Source of the DNA: Candidatus Mediterraneibacter quadrami
Lineage (GTDB): Bacteria; Bacillota; Clostridia; Lachnospirales; Lachnospiraceae
Length of the DNA: 64,000 bases
Direction: 5' to 3'
Assembly (NCBI GenBank): GCA_019120575.1
Contig: DWUU01000022.1
Coordinates: 40,244-104,243, forward strand
The notes beneath the pieces are model-generated. The model was not told the DNA's origin, ran no database searches, and worked only from the letters and a program-made list of their open reading frames with translations. The position numbers and the translations under genes were made by a program. Of this stretch, positions 43,710 through 52,092 are shown in pieces (the stretch's first letter is position 1; each line of letters starts with the position of its first letter).

Positions 43710-45275
43710 TTATTCATGGTCTCCGCCCAGGATCTGCTCCTCGCGGCCATTGCAGGTCAGCAGGATCGCCTGCTCCTTCTCTCTGTTCAACCATTGTAAT
43801 ACAGAAGCCAGCCTTTTGTCATCATAAAATGCAAATACATCGTCCAGGATGACCGGGAACGGCTCCTCGAGAAGAACGTCCGCCGCCGCCATCCGGAGCG
43901 CAAAAAAGATCTGCTCCAGGGTTCCCCGGCTCAGACGGTCAGCTGGAATCCGCCGTTCTCCGTCCCATACCGTGATCCGGAATCCGTTCTTTGACCTTCC
44001 CGCTTCCACGGTCCGGTACCGTCCGTCTGTGATCCGGGCGAAAATATCCGACATCCGGCCGCTTATCCGCCGCTCCATCCCGTCCCCTGTCGCTTTCGCC
44101 GCTTCCCTCAGCTGTTCCTCCGCCAGGGCCAGCGCCCGGCACCGCTCCTCCAGCCTGCACCGGCGTTCGCTTTTCCCGGTTTCTTCATACTGCTCCCGGA
44201 GATTCCCGCGGCGCAGCTCCCTGTCCCGGTACTCCGCACGGATATGGGCCAGTTCCCCTGCCAGACGGCTGCGGGTTCTCTCCTCATCCTCCGCCGGCAC
44301 AGCTGCAGATCCCGGAATCTCATCAATACGCTCCGCGCGCCGCGTCGTCCATATCTTTCGAAACAGAATCATTGCTCCTGCGAGCAAAAGCGCGATCCCG
44401 ACAAACAGTACCGCCTCCTGCATCGCCTTTCCTGCCGGAAACGGAATCCCGGGCACGGCTCCGGTTCCGGCCATCGCCGCGCCGGCCAGTACAGCCACGA
44501 TCCCGGGGAGGACGGACCGGAGGCCCTGCCCTTTTCCATGCCTTTTTCCCGCCCCGCGCTTCTCCCTCACGTCTTTCTTCTCCGGCTGTCCATCATCCAG
44601 TCGTTCCTTCTTCTCCTTATACTCGGCCTCCAGGCGCTGCATATCCCGCTCCAGGTAGGAGATTTCCCGCTGAAGATCCGCGCGGGCCTCATTTTCCGCA
44701 TCCGTCTCCATCCGCAGTTCCCGCTCCGTCTCCCGCCGCTTCCCGTTAAGGACCTGCAGCGCGCCGCTCAGATTATAGGCGCCGCCTCCGGTCTCATAAT
44801 AATTCGCCGCGTAGTCCGCCAGCGCCTCAGACAGTTCCTTTCCCGGCTCCGACTTCAGCTGCCCTACCGACACCGTGCTGTCGAACACACCCGGCGTCAG
44901 ACCGCCCAGCAGCATCTCCAGGTCCCCGTCCTCCACGGACAGTTCCTCACCGTCATCCTCGCAGACCAGGGACGCCCGCCTCGTATAGCGGGCGAAATCA
45001 CGATCCAGCCTGAACCGCCTGCCGCCGCAAGTAAACCGCATCATACCCCCGTAGCTTCCCGGGTCGTCCCAGGGCTCATACCGCGTAAAATCGTCATTTG
45101 CCGCCGCCCGGCCCCGGCCCCGCTCCAGCCCGAAGAGCATCGCGCGGATGAACGCGTGCAGCGTCGTCTTGCCGAACTCATTGTCCCCGCTGATGATCTG
45201 AAGCCCCCTGCCCAGATAAAAATGCCGGTCCGAGAGCCTGCCGAATTTTCTGATGTAGAGTTCTGTAATTACCAT
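43710..45275 (-). CDS. YhaN-like AAA ATPase of a SbcC/Rad50-type complex
   Basis: 521 residues from MVITELYIRKFGRLSDRHFYLGRGLQIISGDNEFGKTTLHAF; the frame extends upstream into yhaO, but this ATG follows GAGGACGG. P-loop is GDNEFGKTT, the ABC signature-like RLSRGTLEQIFFALRMA and Walker B FPVILDDVFAFYDD lie at the C-terminus. Coiled-coil stretches (about 225-285 and 395-445) flank a hydrophobic pair (about 305-360) that probably forms a membrane hairpin, as in YhaN. It begins 11 bases after the yhaO stop, forming an SMC-type DNA processing pair. Confidence 0.88.
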   Translation of the reverse strand: MVITELYIRKFGRLSDRHFYLGRGLQIISGDNEFGKTTLHAFIRAMLFGLERGRGRAAANDDFTRYEPWDDPGSYGGMMRFTCGGRRFRLDRDFARYTRRASLVCEDDGEELSVEDGDLEMLLGGLTPGVFDSTVSVGQLKSEPGKELSEALADYAANYYETGGGAYNLSGALQVLNGKRRETERELRMETDAENEARADLQREISYLERDMQRLEAEYKEKKERLDDGQPEKKDVREKRGAGKRHGKGQGLRSVLPGIVAVLAGAAMAGTGAVPGIPFPAGKAMQEAVLFVGIALLLAGAMILFRKIWTTRRAERIDEIPGSAAVPAEDEERTRSRLAGELAHIRAEYRDRELRRGNLREQYEETGKSERRCRLEERCRALALAEEQLREAAKATGDGMERRISGRMSDIFARITDGRYRTVEAGRSKNGFRITVWDGERRIPADRLSRGTLEQIFFALRMAAADVLLEEPFPVILDDVFAFYDDKRLASVLQWLNREKEQAILLTCNGREEQILGGDHE

Positions 45276-45285
45276 TGTCCCGTCC

Positions 45286-46341
45286 TCACTGCCGCCTGCT
45301 CTCAAGCAGCGCTTCAACGCCTTCGCACAGCGCCTCATACTCCGTGCTTCCTTCCCGGCATCCCCGGAACCGCCCGATATATCTTCCAAGGATCGTATCG
45401 GCATGTTCCGCATAAAGCCGTTCAAAATCATAGGCCGGGCTTGTCTCATCCACGATCTCCAGAATATTCCTGCCTCCGGACATCCGGGATACATCGAACC
45501 GGACTTCCGGATCGCGCTTCCCTTTCAGCACGATCTTGTAAATATTCTGGTTGCCATGTTCATCCGTCAGTTTCCAGATATACCTTGCAATACTCCCGGT
45601 TGTATCCTCCGCCCCGACCTCAACCGGCAGGTGGATGTATTCTCTTGACGCGCAGGGCATCCATTCCGTGCGCACGCCCTGTCCGGTGATCTCTCCCTTC
45701 ACATACCCGTGCGGTCCGGTGTCATTCCGGTCCGACGGTTCAAGCGCCCCGGCGTATATGATCCGGTCCCGCGCAAGCACCTGCGGCTTATGGATATGTC
45801 CCAGCGCGATATAGTCAAAACCGGCCCCTTCCAGCTTCCGCCGGTCAAAGGGGATATGCCGGTCATCCCCGCCGTGGGCCAGCAGGATCTCATGCCTTCG
45901 CACGCCAGTGGCCTGCACAGAGTCATAGAGCGGCTCCGTGATCTCCCGGCTGTGGTAGCTCAGGCCGTACACCGCCGTATCAAGCTCCGGGAAATCGGCG
46001 TACTGCATCTTCTCCCCGAAGAGCGGGTACACATTTTCACCCCACCGGAACGTCCGGTAACCGGAATTCTTCCCGATATAATCATGATTGCCCGCGATCA
46101 GGACCACCTTCGTATGCGTCAGCTCCGAGAACAGGTAGTCCGCCTCCTTCAGTTCACGCACCAGCGGCTGCCGGTGGAACAGATCACCCGCGATCAGCAG
46201 GAGATCCGTCTGCTCCTCCTCACAGACCTCAAGCACATGTTCAAATGTCTCCCACAGTTCCCGCGGACGGCCTTCACTGTACAGCGGCCCCGCATCCGGC
46301 CGCGCGCCCAGATGGACGTCCGCAATATGGATAAACCGCAT
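45286..46341 (-). CDS. yhaO: SbcD/Mre11-like exonuclease subunit YhaO
   Basis: 351 residues from MRFIHIADVHLGARPD, with GGGGAGGAG before the ATG. Calcineurin-like metal ligands are visible in IADVHLG, LLIAGDLFHRQ, VLIAGNHDYIG, LLAHGG and ALGHIHKPQ. The C-terminal 90 residues are the cap that binds the partner ATPase. Together with YhaN it should form an Mre11-Rad50-like nuclease acting on blocked DNA ends. Confidence 0.9.
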   Translation of the reverse strand: MRFIHIADVHLGARPDAGPLYSEGRPRELWETFEHVLEVCEEEQTDLLLIAGDLFHRQPLVRELKEADYLFSELTHTKVVLIAGNHDYIGKNSGYRTFRWGENVYPLFGEKMQYADFPELDTAVYGLSYHSREITEPLYDSVQATGVRRHEILLAHGGDDRHIPFDRRKLEGAGFDYIALGHIHKPQVLARDRIIYAGALEPSDRNDTGPHGYVKGEITGQGVRTEWMPCASREYIHLPVEVGAEDTTGSIARYIWKLTDEHGNQNIYKIVLKGKRDPEVRFDVSRMSGGRNILEIVDETSPAYDFERLYAEHADTILGRYIGRFRGCREGSTEYEALCEGVEALLESRRQ

Positions 46342-46497
46342 CCTCTTCTCCTCCCCGCTGTAAAAGAAGGAGCGCACGACGGCCGCCATTCATGCCGGTC
46401 ATCCTGCGCCCGTATTTATCTTCATCCTGCACTTCTTTCTTCTGCACTGCCCTGTGTCGTTTCCCGTCATACCGGCCGGAATTTTCCGTCCGTTTGT

Positions 46498-47889
46498 CTA
46501 GAGCTCGCAGTTATTGACGGTTCTCGGGAACGGGATCACGTCACGGATATTGGACATTCCCGTCAGGTACATCACGCACCGCTCGAACCCGAGTCCGAAT
46601 CCCGCGTGGCGTGTAGAACCGTATTTTCTCAGATCCAGATAGAAGCCGTAGTCCTCTTCCTTCAGTCCCAGCTCTCTCATCCGGTTCAGGAGCTTGTCAT
46701 AATCATCCTCTCTCTGGCTGCCGCCGATGATCTCGCCGATCCCCGGCACCAGGCAGTCCACAGCCGCAACAGTCTTTCCGTCGTCGTTCTGCTTCATATA
46801 GAACGCCTTGATCTCCTTCGGATAGTCCGTCACGAATACCGGGCGCTTAAAGATCTGCTCGGTCAGGTAGCGCTCATGCTCCGTCTGCAGGTCGCAGCCC
46901 CAGGATACCTTGTACTCGAATTTATCATTATTCTTCTCCAGAAGTTCGATGGCCTCTGTGTACGTAATGCGCGCAAAATCAGACGTCGCAACGTTCTGAA
47001 GCCGCTCCAGCAGCCCCTTGTCCACGAAAGAATTGAAGAAAGCCATCTCCTCCGGTGCATTCTCCACAACGTAGTTGATGATATACTTCAGCATATCCTC
47101 CGCCAGATCCATGTCGTCCGCCAGATCCGCAAAGGCCATCTCCGGCTCGATCATCCAGAACTCCGCCGCGTGGCGCGTCGTATTGGAGTTCTCCGCGCGG
47201 AACGTGGGCCCGAATGTGTAAATGCTCCGGAATGCCTGCGCGTATGTCTCGCCGTTGAGCTGCCCGCTCACCGTAAGGCTGGTCTCTTTGCCGAAGAAGT
47301 CCTTCGTATAATCAACCGTGCCATCCTCATTCTTCGGCACATTTTCCATATCCAGCGTAGTCACACGGAACATCTCGCCCGCGCCCTCGCAGTCGCTTCC
47401 CGTGATCAGCGGCGTGTGCACATACACGAATCCCCGCTCCTGGAAGAACCGGTGGATGGCATAGGCCGCCAGCGAACGCACGCGGAATACCGCCTGGAAC
47501 GTATTCGTTCTCGGGCGGAGATGAGAAATCGTGCGGAGATATTCGAAACTATGGCGTTTCTTCTGGAGCGGGTAGTCCGGAGCGGACGCCCCCTCGATCT
47601 CCACCGTGTCCGCCTGAATCTCAAACGGCTGCTTCGCCTGGGGCGTAGCCACCAGCGTACCGGTCACGATGACCGCAGCGCCCACATTAAGCCTGGACAC
47701 CTCGGCAAAATTCTCCATCTTATCATGGTATACCACCTGCAGCGGCTGGAAATAAGATCCGTCGTTTACCACGATGAATCCGAACGTCTTCGAATCACGG
47801 ATGCTGCGGACCCAGCCGCCGACCGTGATCTTCTGGTCGATATATGCTTCCCTGTTCTTAAATAACTCTCTGATCGTTGTCAGTTCCAT
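46498..47889 (-). CDS. asnS: Asparaginyl-tRNA synthetase
   Basis: 463 residues. The N-terminal OB fold (about 15-105) recognises the anticodon ([23 protein letters not shown]). The class IIb core has motif 2 [27 protein letters not shown] and motif 3 [33 protein letters not shown] precedes the ATG. It charges tRNA-Asn directly. No T-box is visible before it; a simple promoter at about 47949-47977 serves it. Confidence 0.96.
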   Translation of the reverse strand: MELTTIRELFKNREAYIDQKITVGGWVRSIRDSKTFGFIVVNDGSYFQPLQVVYHDKMENFAEVSRLNVGAAVIVTGTLVATPQAKQPFEIQADTVEIEGASAPDYPLQKKRHSFEYLRTISHLRPRTNTFQAVFRVRSLAAYAIHRFFQERGFVYVHTPLITGSDCEGAGEMFRVTTLDMENVPKNEDGTVDYTKDFFGKETSLTVSGQLNGETYAQAFRSIYTFGPTFRAENSNTTRHAAEFWMIEPEMAFADLADDMDLAEDMLKYIINYVVENAPEEMAFFNSFVDKGLLERLQNVATSDFARITYTEAIELLEKNNDKFEYKVSWGCDLQTEHERYLTEQIFKRPVFVTDYPKEIKAFYMKQNDDGKTVAAVDCLVPGIGEIIGGSQREDDYDKLLNRMRELGLKEEDYGFYLDLRKYGSTRHAGFGLGFERCVMYLTGMSNIRDVIPFPRTVNNCEL

Positions 47890-47948
47890 CTCTCAAACTC
47901 CTTATCATTCAGAGCCCCGGGAAGGGCCCGGCTATATTCACTCTCAAT

Positions 47949-47977
47949 AGTATAACACCTGAAAACGCCCGCGTAAA
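47949..47977 (-). promoter_or_regulatory. asnS promoter
   Basis: TTTACG, 17-base spacer and TATACT on the minus strand, overlapping the T run of the preceding PepSY terminator. Confidence 0.6.
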
Positions 47978-48012
47978 CAAAAGATTTCAGCGCAGCCGCC
48001 CGCGCTGAAATC
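47975..48012 (-). terminator. Terminator of the first PepSY lipoprotein gene
   Basis: Arms GATTTCAGCGC and GCGCTGAAATC around an eight-base loop, then TTTTGTTT on the minus strand. Confidence 0.88.
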
Positions 48013-48016
48013 CTTT

Positions 48017-48544
48017 CTACCATCTGTCTTCTTCCCATTTCAGGATATTGCCTGAATCGGCGTCGATCTCAAACTCATACTCCATCCCGTTGTAGAAGAT
48101 CTCGCCTTCATACACATACCAGCCGTCGTCCCGGTCCAACTCAATGGAAATATTTGACGCCGTTGCGCCTTCCACCCGTGCAAGAGCGATGTCCCGTGCT
48201 TCCTCAAGGCTGATCGCAACATCCGCCGTACCGCCACGGCCGCCATTACCGCCGTTGCCGGACTGCGCGTTCTGAGCGCTGTTCCCCTGAGAATTATCCA
48301 CCGCCTGATTCGAGCCCGTATTATCTGACGTCTGACTGTCATCCGCATTTCCCGACGCCTGGCTCTGCGCGCCCGCACCCTGGCTGTCCTGCCCCGCACG
48401 GAGGTCGTCGAGCTCCTGACGCAGTTCATGAATCTCATCCTGAAGCTCCGCCTCCCGCTCGGCCGCCCGCCGGCTGCCGCAGCCGGTGAAGAGCGCCATC
48501 GAAAGCACGATTCCTGTAAGTACAATCACATATCTTCTTCGCAT
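48017..48544 (-). CDS. PepSY-domain lipoprotein (single domain)
   Basis: 175 residues. A lipoprotein signal (MRRRYVIVLTGIVLSMALFTGC) gives the acylated Cys at 22. A short coiled coil (AAEREAELQDEIHELRQELDDLRAG) and a Gln/Ser/Asn/Gly-rich disordered linker (about 52-108) lead to one PepSY domain (about 112-175: SLEEARDIALARVEGATASNISIELDRDDGWYVYEGEIFYNGMEYEFEIDADSGNILKWEEDR). PepSY domains can inhibit peptidases or act in the cell envelope. The promoter carries the same direct repeat as the other PepSY gene, so both are probably controlled by the neighbouring two-component system. Confidence 0.87.
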   Translation of the reverse strand: MRRRYVIVLTGIVLSMALFTGCGSRRAAEREAELQDEIHELRQELDDLRAGQDSQGAGAQSQASGNADDSQTSDNTGSNQAVDNSQGNSAQNAQSGNGGNGGRGGTADVAISLEEARDIALARVEGATASNISIELDRDDGWYVYEGEIFYNGMEYEFEIDADSGNILKWEEDRW

Positions 48545-48575
48545 AACTGTACGCCTCCTTCCTTCCCGTAACTGT

Positions 48576-48608
48576 ATTATACAGGAAAAAGATTAAAGAA
48601 ACATTAAA
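48576..48608 (-). promoter_or_regulatory. Response-regulator site and promoter, PepSY gene 1
   Basis: Direct repeat TTTAAT-GTTTC-TTTAAT (11-base period, 48592-48608) ends ten bases before a perfect TATAAT (48576-48581); there is no good -35. This is the classic layout for an OmpR-type activator. An identical arrangement occurs at 49817-49849. Confidence 0.75.
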
Positions 48609-48721
48609 AAAATATCTTTTCGGGACATCAGAAGCCAGTCCCGATGCAGCCGGCCCCTCGGTGTAAAAAAGCAGTTGCTTCGGCTTGAACCGAAGAATTG
48701 ATAATCCAGGCCGAACAATGG

Positions 48722-48751
48722 AAAATCCCGGGAATCACTTCCCGGGATTTT
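48722..48751 (-). terminator. tRNA-Cys terminator
   Basis: Perfect arms AAAATCCCGGGAA and TTCCCGGGATTTT around GTGA, four bases after the tRNA 3' end. Confidence 0.88.
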
Positions 48752-48755
48752 GCAG

Positions 48756-48827
48756 AGGCGCAGACGAGATTTGAACTCGTGCATCAGGGTGTTGCAGACC
48801 CACGCCTTACCACTTGGCTACTGCGCC
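48756..48827 (-). tRNA. tRNA-Cys (anticodon GCA)
   Basis: Reading the minus strand: acceptor arms GGCGCAG and CTGCGCC with discriminator U, a D arm AGCC-AAGTGGTAA-GGC, anticodon stem GGGT/ACCC around CTGCAAC (anticodon GCA), and T arm ACGAG-TTCAAAT-CTCGT. CCA is not encoded. All cloverleaf arms fold. Confidence 0.96.
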
Positions 48828-48828
48828 T

Positions 48829-48962
48829 TGAGTATGAGCACTTGGCGACCGTCCTTTGGTCGCTTACGTGCGATCCATGTCGCCGCCGTTAGCGAGGTCT
48901 TCTCGAGCTTACCAGGCGACTGAGTATGAGCACTTAGCGACCGTTCTTTGGTCGCTTACGTG
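48829..48962 (-). repeat. Two 42-bp repeats in the tRNA-Cys leader
   Basis: 48829-48870 and 48921-48962 match at 40 of 42 positions. Each contains a hairpin GCGACC...GGTCGC. Between them lies another hairpin with arms GTCGCC and GGCGAC. All lie between the tRNA promoter and the tRNA, so they form a structured 5' leader of the precursor. Confidence 0.85.
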
Positions 48963-48966
48963 AAAA

Positions 48967-48995
48967 AGTATACCAGAGTCCGGTCTGTTCGTCAA
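48967..48995 (-). promoter_or_regulatory. Promoter of tRNA-Cys
   Basis: TTGACG, 17-base spacer and TATACT on the minus strand, followed by a T-rich start region. The -35 abuts the hairpin after the upstream PepSY gene. Confidence 0.8.
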
Positions 48996-49037
48996 GGCAG
49001 GGCCGGCGGATTTTCCCCGCCGGCCCCTGCCTTTTTT
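48994..49037. terminator. Strong GC hairpin between PepSY gene 2 and tRNA-Cys
   Basis: Arms AAGGCAGGGCCGGCGG and CCGCCGGCCCCTGCCTT (one bulged C). The T run is on the plus strand; the minus-strand transcript from the PepSY gene would have the hairpin but almost no U tail. Confidence 0.65.
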
Positions 49038-49046
49038 CCATTTAGC

Positions 49047-49760
49047 TTATCTTCTTTCTTCGCTCCACTCGATGATCTTTCCATTGTCCGCATCGATCTC
49101 GAAGTCATATTCGATCCCATTGTAAATGATATCGCCTTCATATTTGTATCTTCCGTCATCGTAGTCGAGTCCGATCCGGATGTCACGCTCCGTCGCCCCG
49201 GATACTTTCCCGAGCGCCGTCTTCACGGCTTCATCCCTGCTGACCGCCACATTTGCATTTGCCAGCCGGTTCCGGTCATCCCGGTCGTCGTTATCCCAGC
49301 GTTCCACGTCCGTGCTGATGATCCGTCCGCTCTGAGCGTCGATCTCGTAATCATATTCAGTCTCCGCCGCGTCGAACCTGACTTCATATACGAGCATCCC
49401 GTCGTCCCGGTCCGATGTCACCCGGATCCTTGACGCATCCGCTTCATTTACGCCCGCGTCCTTCAGTGCGGTCTGCAGAGCCGCCGCTTTCTGCTCATCC
49501 TCTGCGCCCGCCGGCTGGGTGGTCTGCTGCTGCGCCGCCTGATCTGCATTTGCCGCCTCGCTCCGGTCATCCTGCTGATCGTCGATCCGGTCATCCCTGT
49601 CGTCATACACTTCTCCGGACTGTACAGCCGCCTTCTGCGCTCCGTTTCCCTGTCCTGTCATCTGCGCCGCCGCGTCTGCATTTCTCTGCGTGCCTCCACA
49701 TCCTGTCATGATCCCCGCTGTCAGCCCTGCGATTACTGCTAATACTGCTAATTTCTTCAT
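49047..49760 (-). CDS. Lipoprotein with two PepSY domains
   Basis: 237 residues. Lipoprotein signal MKKLAVLAVIAGLTAGIMTGC with Cys at 21. A Gln/Asp/Ala-rich linker (about 25-90) is followed by PepSY 1 (about 90-150, ASRIRVTSDRDDGMLVYEVRFDAAETEYDYEIDAQSGRIIS) and PepSY 2 (about 165-237, DIRIGLDYDDGRYKYEGDIIYNGIEYDFEIDADNGKIIEW). The second domain is closely similar to that of the other lipoprotein, pointing to duplication. It lies 104 bp from the histidine kinase gene with its own activator-type promoter. Confidence 0.88.
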   Translation of the reverse strand: MKKLAVLAVIAGLTAGIMTGCGGTQRNADAAAQMTGQGNGAQKAAVQSGEVYDDRDDRIDDQQDDRSEAANADQAAQQQTTQPAGAEDEQKAAALQTALKDAGVNEADASRIRVTSDRDDGMLVYEVRFDAAETEYDYEIDAQSGRIISTDVERWDNDDRDDRNRLANANVAVSRDEAVKTALGKVSGATERDIRIGLDYDDGRYKYEGDIIYNGIEYDFEIDADNGKIIEWSEERR

Positions 49761-49816
49761 GTTGATTTCTCCCTTCTTATAAGTGAATTTTATTTTGTTT
49801 TTGTTTTGTTGATATC

Positions 49817-49849
49817 ACTATAAAGGGAAAAGATTAAACAAACATTAAA
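49817..49849 (-). promoter_or_regulatory. Response-regulator site and promoter, PepSY gene 2
   Basis: Direct repeat TTTAAT-GTTTG-TTTAAT (49833-49849) ends ten bases before TATAGT (49817-49822), the same spacing as at 48576-48608. Very likely the target of the response regulator at 51261-51938. Confidence 0.78.
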
Positions 49850-49863
49850 GAAAATAACTTTTT

Positions 49864-51264
49864 TTAATTTTTTTCATTTTCTTCCCGCGCCGGAAAATAA
49901 AAGGCAAATTCGCTGCCCTTCCCGGCCTCGCTGGCCACCGACACATCGCCGCCGTGGGCATGCGCGATCCAACGCACCATGGAAAGCCCAAGCCCGGAAT
50001 GGCTGGTTTCCGTCCTGGAGCTGTCCGCCCGGTAGAACCGTTCCCATATACGGGTCAGGTCCTCCGCCGCGATCCCGACGCCGTGATCCTTCACCCGGCC
50101 GCGGACTTCGCCGTCCCGCTCCTCCAGGATCACTTCCACTTTGCCGCCGTCATGACTGTACCGCACGGCGTTGGACAGCAGATTGGACACCATGCGGATA
50201 TAAAGAGTCTCATCCGCATCCGCCTCCACGCCCGGGCTGATCCGGCTTTCGATCCGGATGCCGCGGCCCGCGCCGTCGGCCAGCATCTGCTGTTCTTCTA
50301 CGATCATTTCCGTCAGTTCGCTTAAGTCAAGCCGTTCCCGGTGGATGGGCTGCCGCCCCTGATCCGCCCTGGACAGAAAGAGGAGCTGACTGATCATATC
50401 CGACATGCCCGCCGCTTTGCGCCGGATCAGCGCAAGCTGGCTCCTCTGATCCTTCGTCAGGCTCTCATCCGAAAGCATGGCGTCGCACTGAGCCAGGATC
50501 ACGCTCACCGGTGTGCGCAGTTCATGGGATGCATCGGACGTAAACTGCTGCTCCCGCCGGAAGACCTCTTCCAGTTCTTCCAGCATCCCGTCAAACGTCT
50601 CCGCCAGCGCATAAAACTCATCCCTGTGAACAGGCGCCTTCCTGTTATCCGCGTCTGTCAGGCCGACCCTCCGGGACAGGTCCGCATCCGACCGTATCTC
50701 CTTCACCGTCCCCGTGATCCGGCGCACCGGCAGGAGCACCCGCCGGGTGAACCGGTAGCCGGTCAATGCCGTCGCCAGCACCATCAGCGGGAGAAGGATC
50801 AGCGCCAGGCGCACCGTCACCGCGAAGCTCTCCTCCGCATCCGTCACCGAAGTCACGCCTCGCACATACACCGTCAGATCATCCGCAAGCCGGCAGGACA
50901 TATCATACACATACCATTCCCTGCTGCCGTCCCGGATCGTCCGCATTTCCCCGTTCGAAAACTCCGGCTGCGCGCGGAACCCGTGGGGCAGCCGTCCATA
51001 GAGGAAATACATTTTCTCATCATACATGGACAGATAAACATCATGGGATACCGAGTAGAAATCCGAATCCAGCCGGACCTCATCCCCCCGAAGATCAATA
51101 TTCTCCACACTGTCCTGTACCCGCTGCGTAAGCCTCGACTGAACAGACGACAGCATTTCCCTGCTGCTCAATGAAAACAGGATCGCCAGCGCCGCACAGG
51201 TCAGCAGCGCCATAAAAAATGTATATAATAATGTCAGTTTAACTTTCAGTGACAGTTTCTTCAT
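49864..51264 (-). CDS. Two-component sensor histidine kinase
   Basis: 466 residues. Two membrane helices (about 10-30 and 152-172) border an external sensor of about 120 residues. HAMP follows at about 172-235, HisKA has DASHELRTPVSVILAQCDAML, and the ATPase has N-box MVSNLLSNAVRYS, G1 DHGVGIAAEDL and G2 HSGLGLSMV. It overlaps the response regulator gene by ATGA. With PepSY lipoproteins alongside, envelope or extracellular stress is the likely signal. Confidence 0.94.
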   Translation of the reverse strand: MKKLSLKVKLTLLYTFFMALLTCAALAILFSLSSREMLSSVQSRLTQRVQDSVENIDLRGDEVRLDSDFYSVSHDVYLSMYDEKMYFLYGRLPHGFRAQPEFSNGEMRTIRDGSREWYVYDMSCRLADDLTVYVRGVTSVTDAEESFAVTVRLALILLPLMVLATALTGYRFTRRVLLPVRRITGTVKEIRSDADLSRRVGLTDADNRKAPVHRDEFYALAETFDGMLEELEEVFRREQQFTSDASHELRTPVSVILAQCDAMLSDESLTKDQRSQLALIRRKAAGMSDMISQLLFLSRADQGRQPIHRERLDLSELTEMIVEEQQMLADGAGRGIRIESRISPGVEADADETLYIRMVSNLLSNAVRYSHDGGKVEVILEERDGEVRGRVKDHGVGIAAEDLTRIWERFYRADSSRTETSHSGLGLSMVRWIAHAHGGDVSVASEAGKGSEFAFYFPAREENEKN

Positions 51265-51938
51265 CTCTTCTCCGCTCTCAACACATAGCCCGCGCCGCGC
51301 ACCGTATGGATCAGCTTCTCATCGTATCCCTCGTCAATCTTCCTGCGCAGATACCGGATATAAACGTCAATCACATTGGAGCCGCCCGCGTAGTCGAAGT
51401 TCCACAGATGCTGCTCCAGCCGCTCCCTCGACAGGACGATCCCTTCATTCTGGACCATGTACCGCAGCAGCGCAAACTCCTTGCCCGACAGGCGGATCAT
51501 TTTCCCGCCGCGACTCACCTCCTGCGTATCCATGTGGACTTCCAGATCCCCCACCCGGTAACAGGTCTTCGGCGTCTCCGCCGGTTTGCGCAGCAGCACC
51601 CGGATCCGCGCCAGCAGCTCCTCGAAAGCAAAGGGCTTCACCAGATAGTCATTGGCCCCCGCATCCAGCCCGGCCACCCGGTCCCCGATGCTGTCCTTCG
51701 CCGTCAGCAGGATCACCGGCGTGGCGTCATTGCGCCGCCGCATCTTCCGCAGCACTGTCAGCCCGTCCGTCACAGGCATCATAATATCCAGCACCACCGC
51801 ATCATACTCCGCGCTCTCCAGATACTCCAGCGCCTCCTGCCCGTCGTAACAGGAATCCACACTGTAATGCTCCTCTTTAAGCCGCCCGGCAATGATCCGG
51901 TTCAGGTCCTTTTCATCCTCTGCGATCAGTATCCTCAT
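51261..51938 (-). CDS. OmpR-family response regulator
   Basis: 225 residues. Receiver: acidic pair in AEDEKD, phosphoacceptor in AVVLDIMMPVTDG, Lys in LVKPFAFEELLARI. Winged helix (about 125-225): LSGKEFALLRYMVQNEGIVLSRERLEQHLWNFDYAGGSNVIDVYIRYLRRKID. The repeated TTTAAT sites before both PepSY genes have the 11-base period expected of an OmpR-family dimer. No own site was found by eye in its upstream region. Confidence 0.94.
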   Translation of the reverse strand: MRILIAEDEKDLNRIIAGRLKEEHYSVDSCYDGQEALEYLESAEYDAVVLDIMMPVTDGLTVLRKMRRRNDATPVILLTAKDSIGDRVAGLDAGANDYLVKPFAFEELLARIRVLLRKPAETPKTCYRVGDLEVHMDTQEVSRGGKMIRLSGKEFALLRYMVQNEGIVLSRERLEQHLWNFDYAGGSNVIDVYIRYLRRKIDEGYDEKLIHTVRGAGYVLRAEKR

Positions 51939-51982
51939 CTTTCATGCCCTCCATACCGTCAATCTGGTATCATTGTATCATC

Positions 51983-52011
51983 TTGACAAGCCCGAGTACA
52001 GATAATATGCT
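51983..52011 (+). promoter_or_regulatory. Promoter of the TIR-TPR gene
   Basis: TTGACA, 17-base spacer and TATGCT on the plus strand, about 80 bases before the start codon. The divergent response regulator gene starts only 45 bases away. Confidence 0.6.
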
Positions 52012-52092
52012 GAAAACAACAAATGAACCGTTCGGATATCCCCGACTGAAATATAAAGAAAGAGATGCACATTTTATGAGAGGAGGACACAT

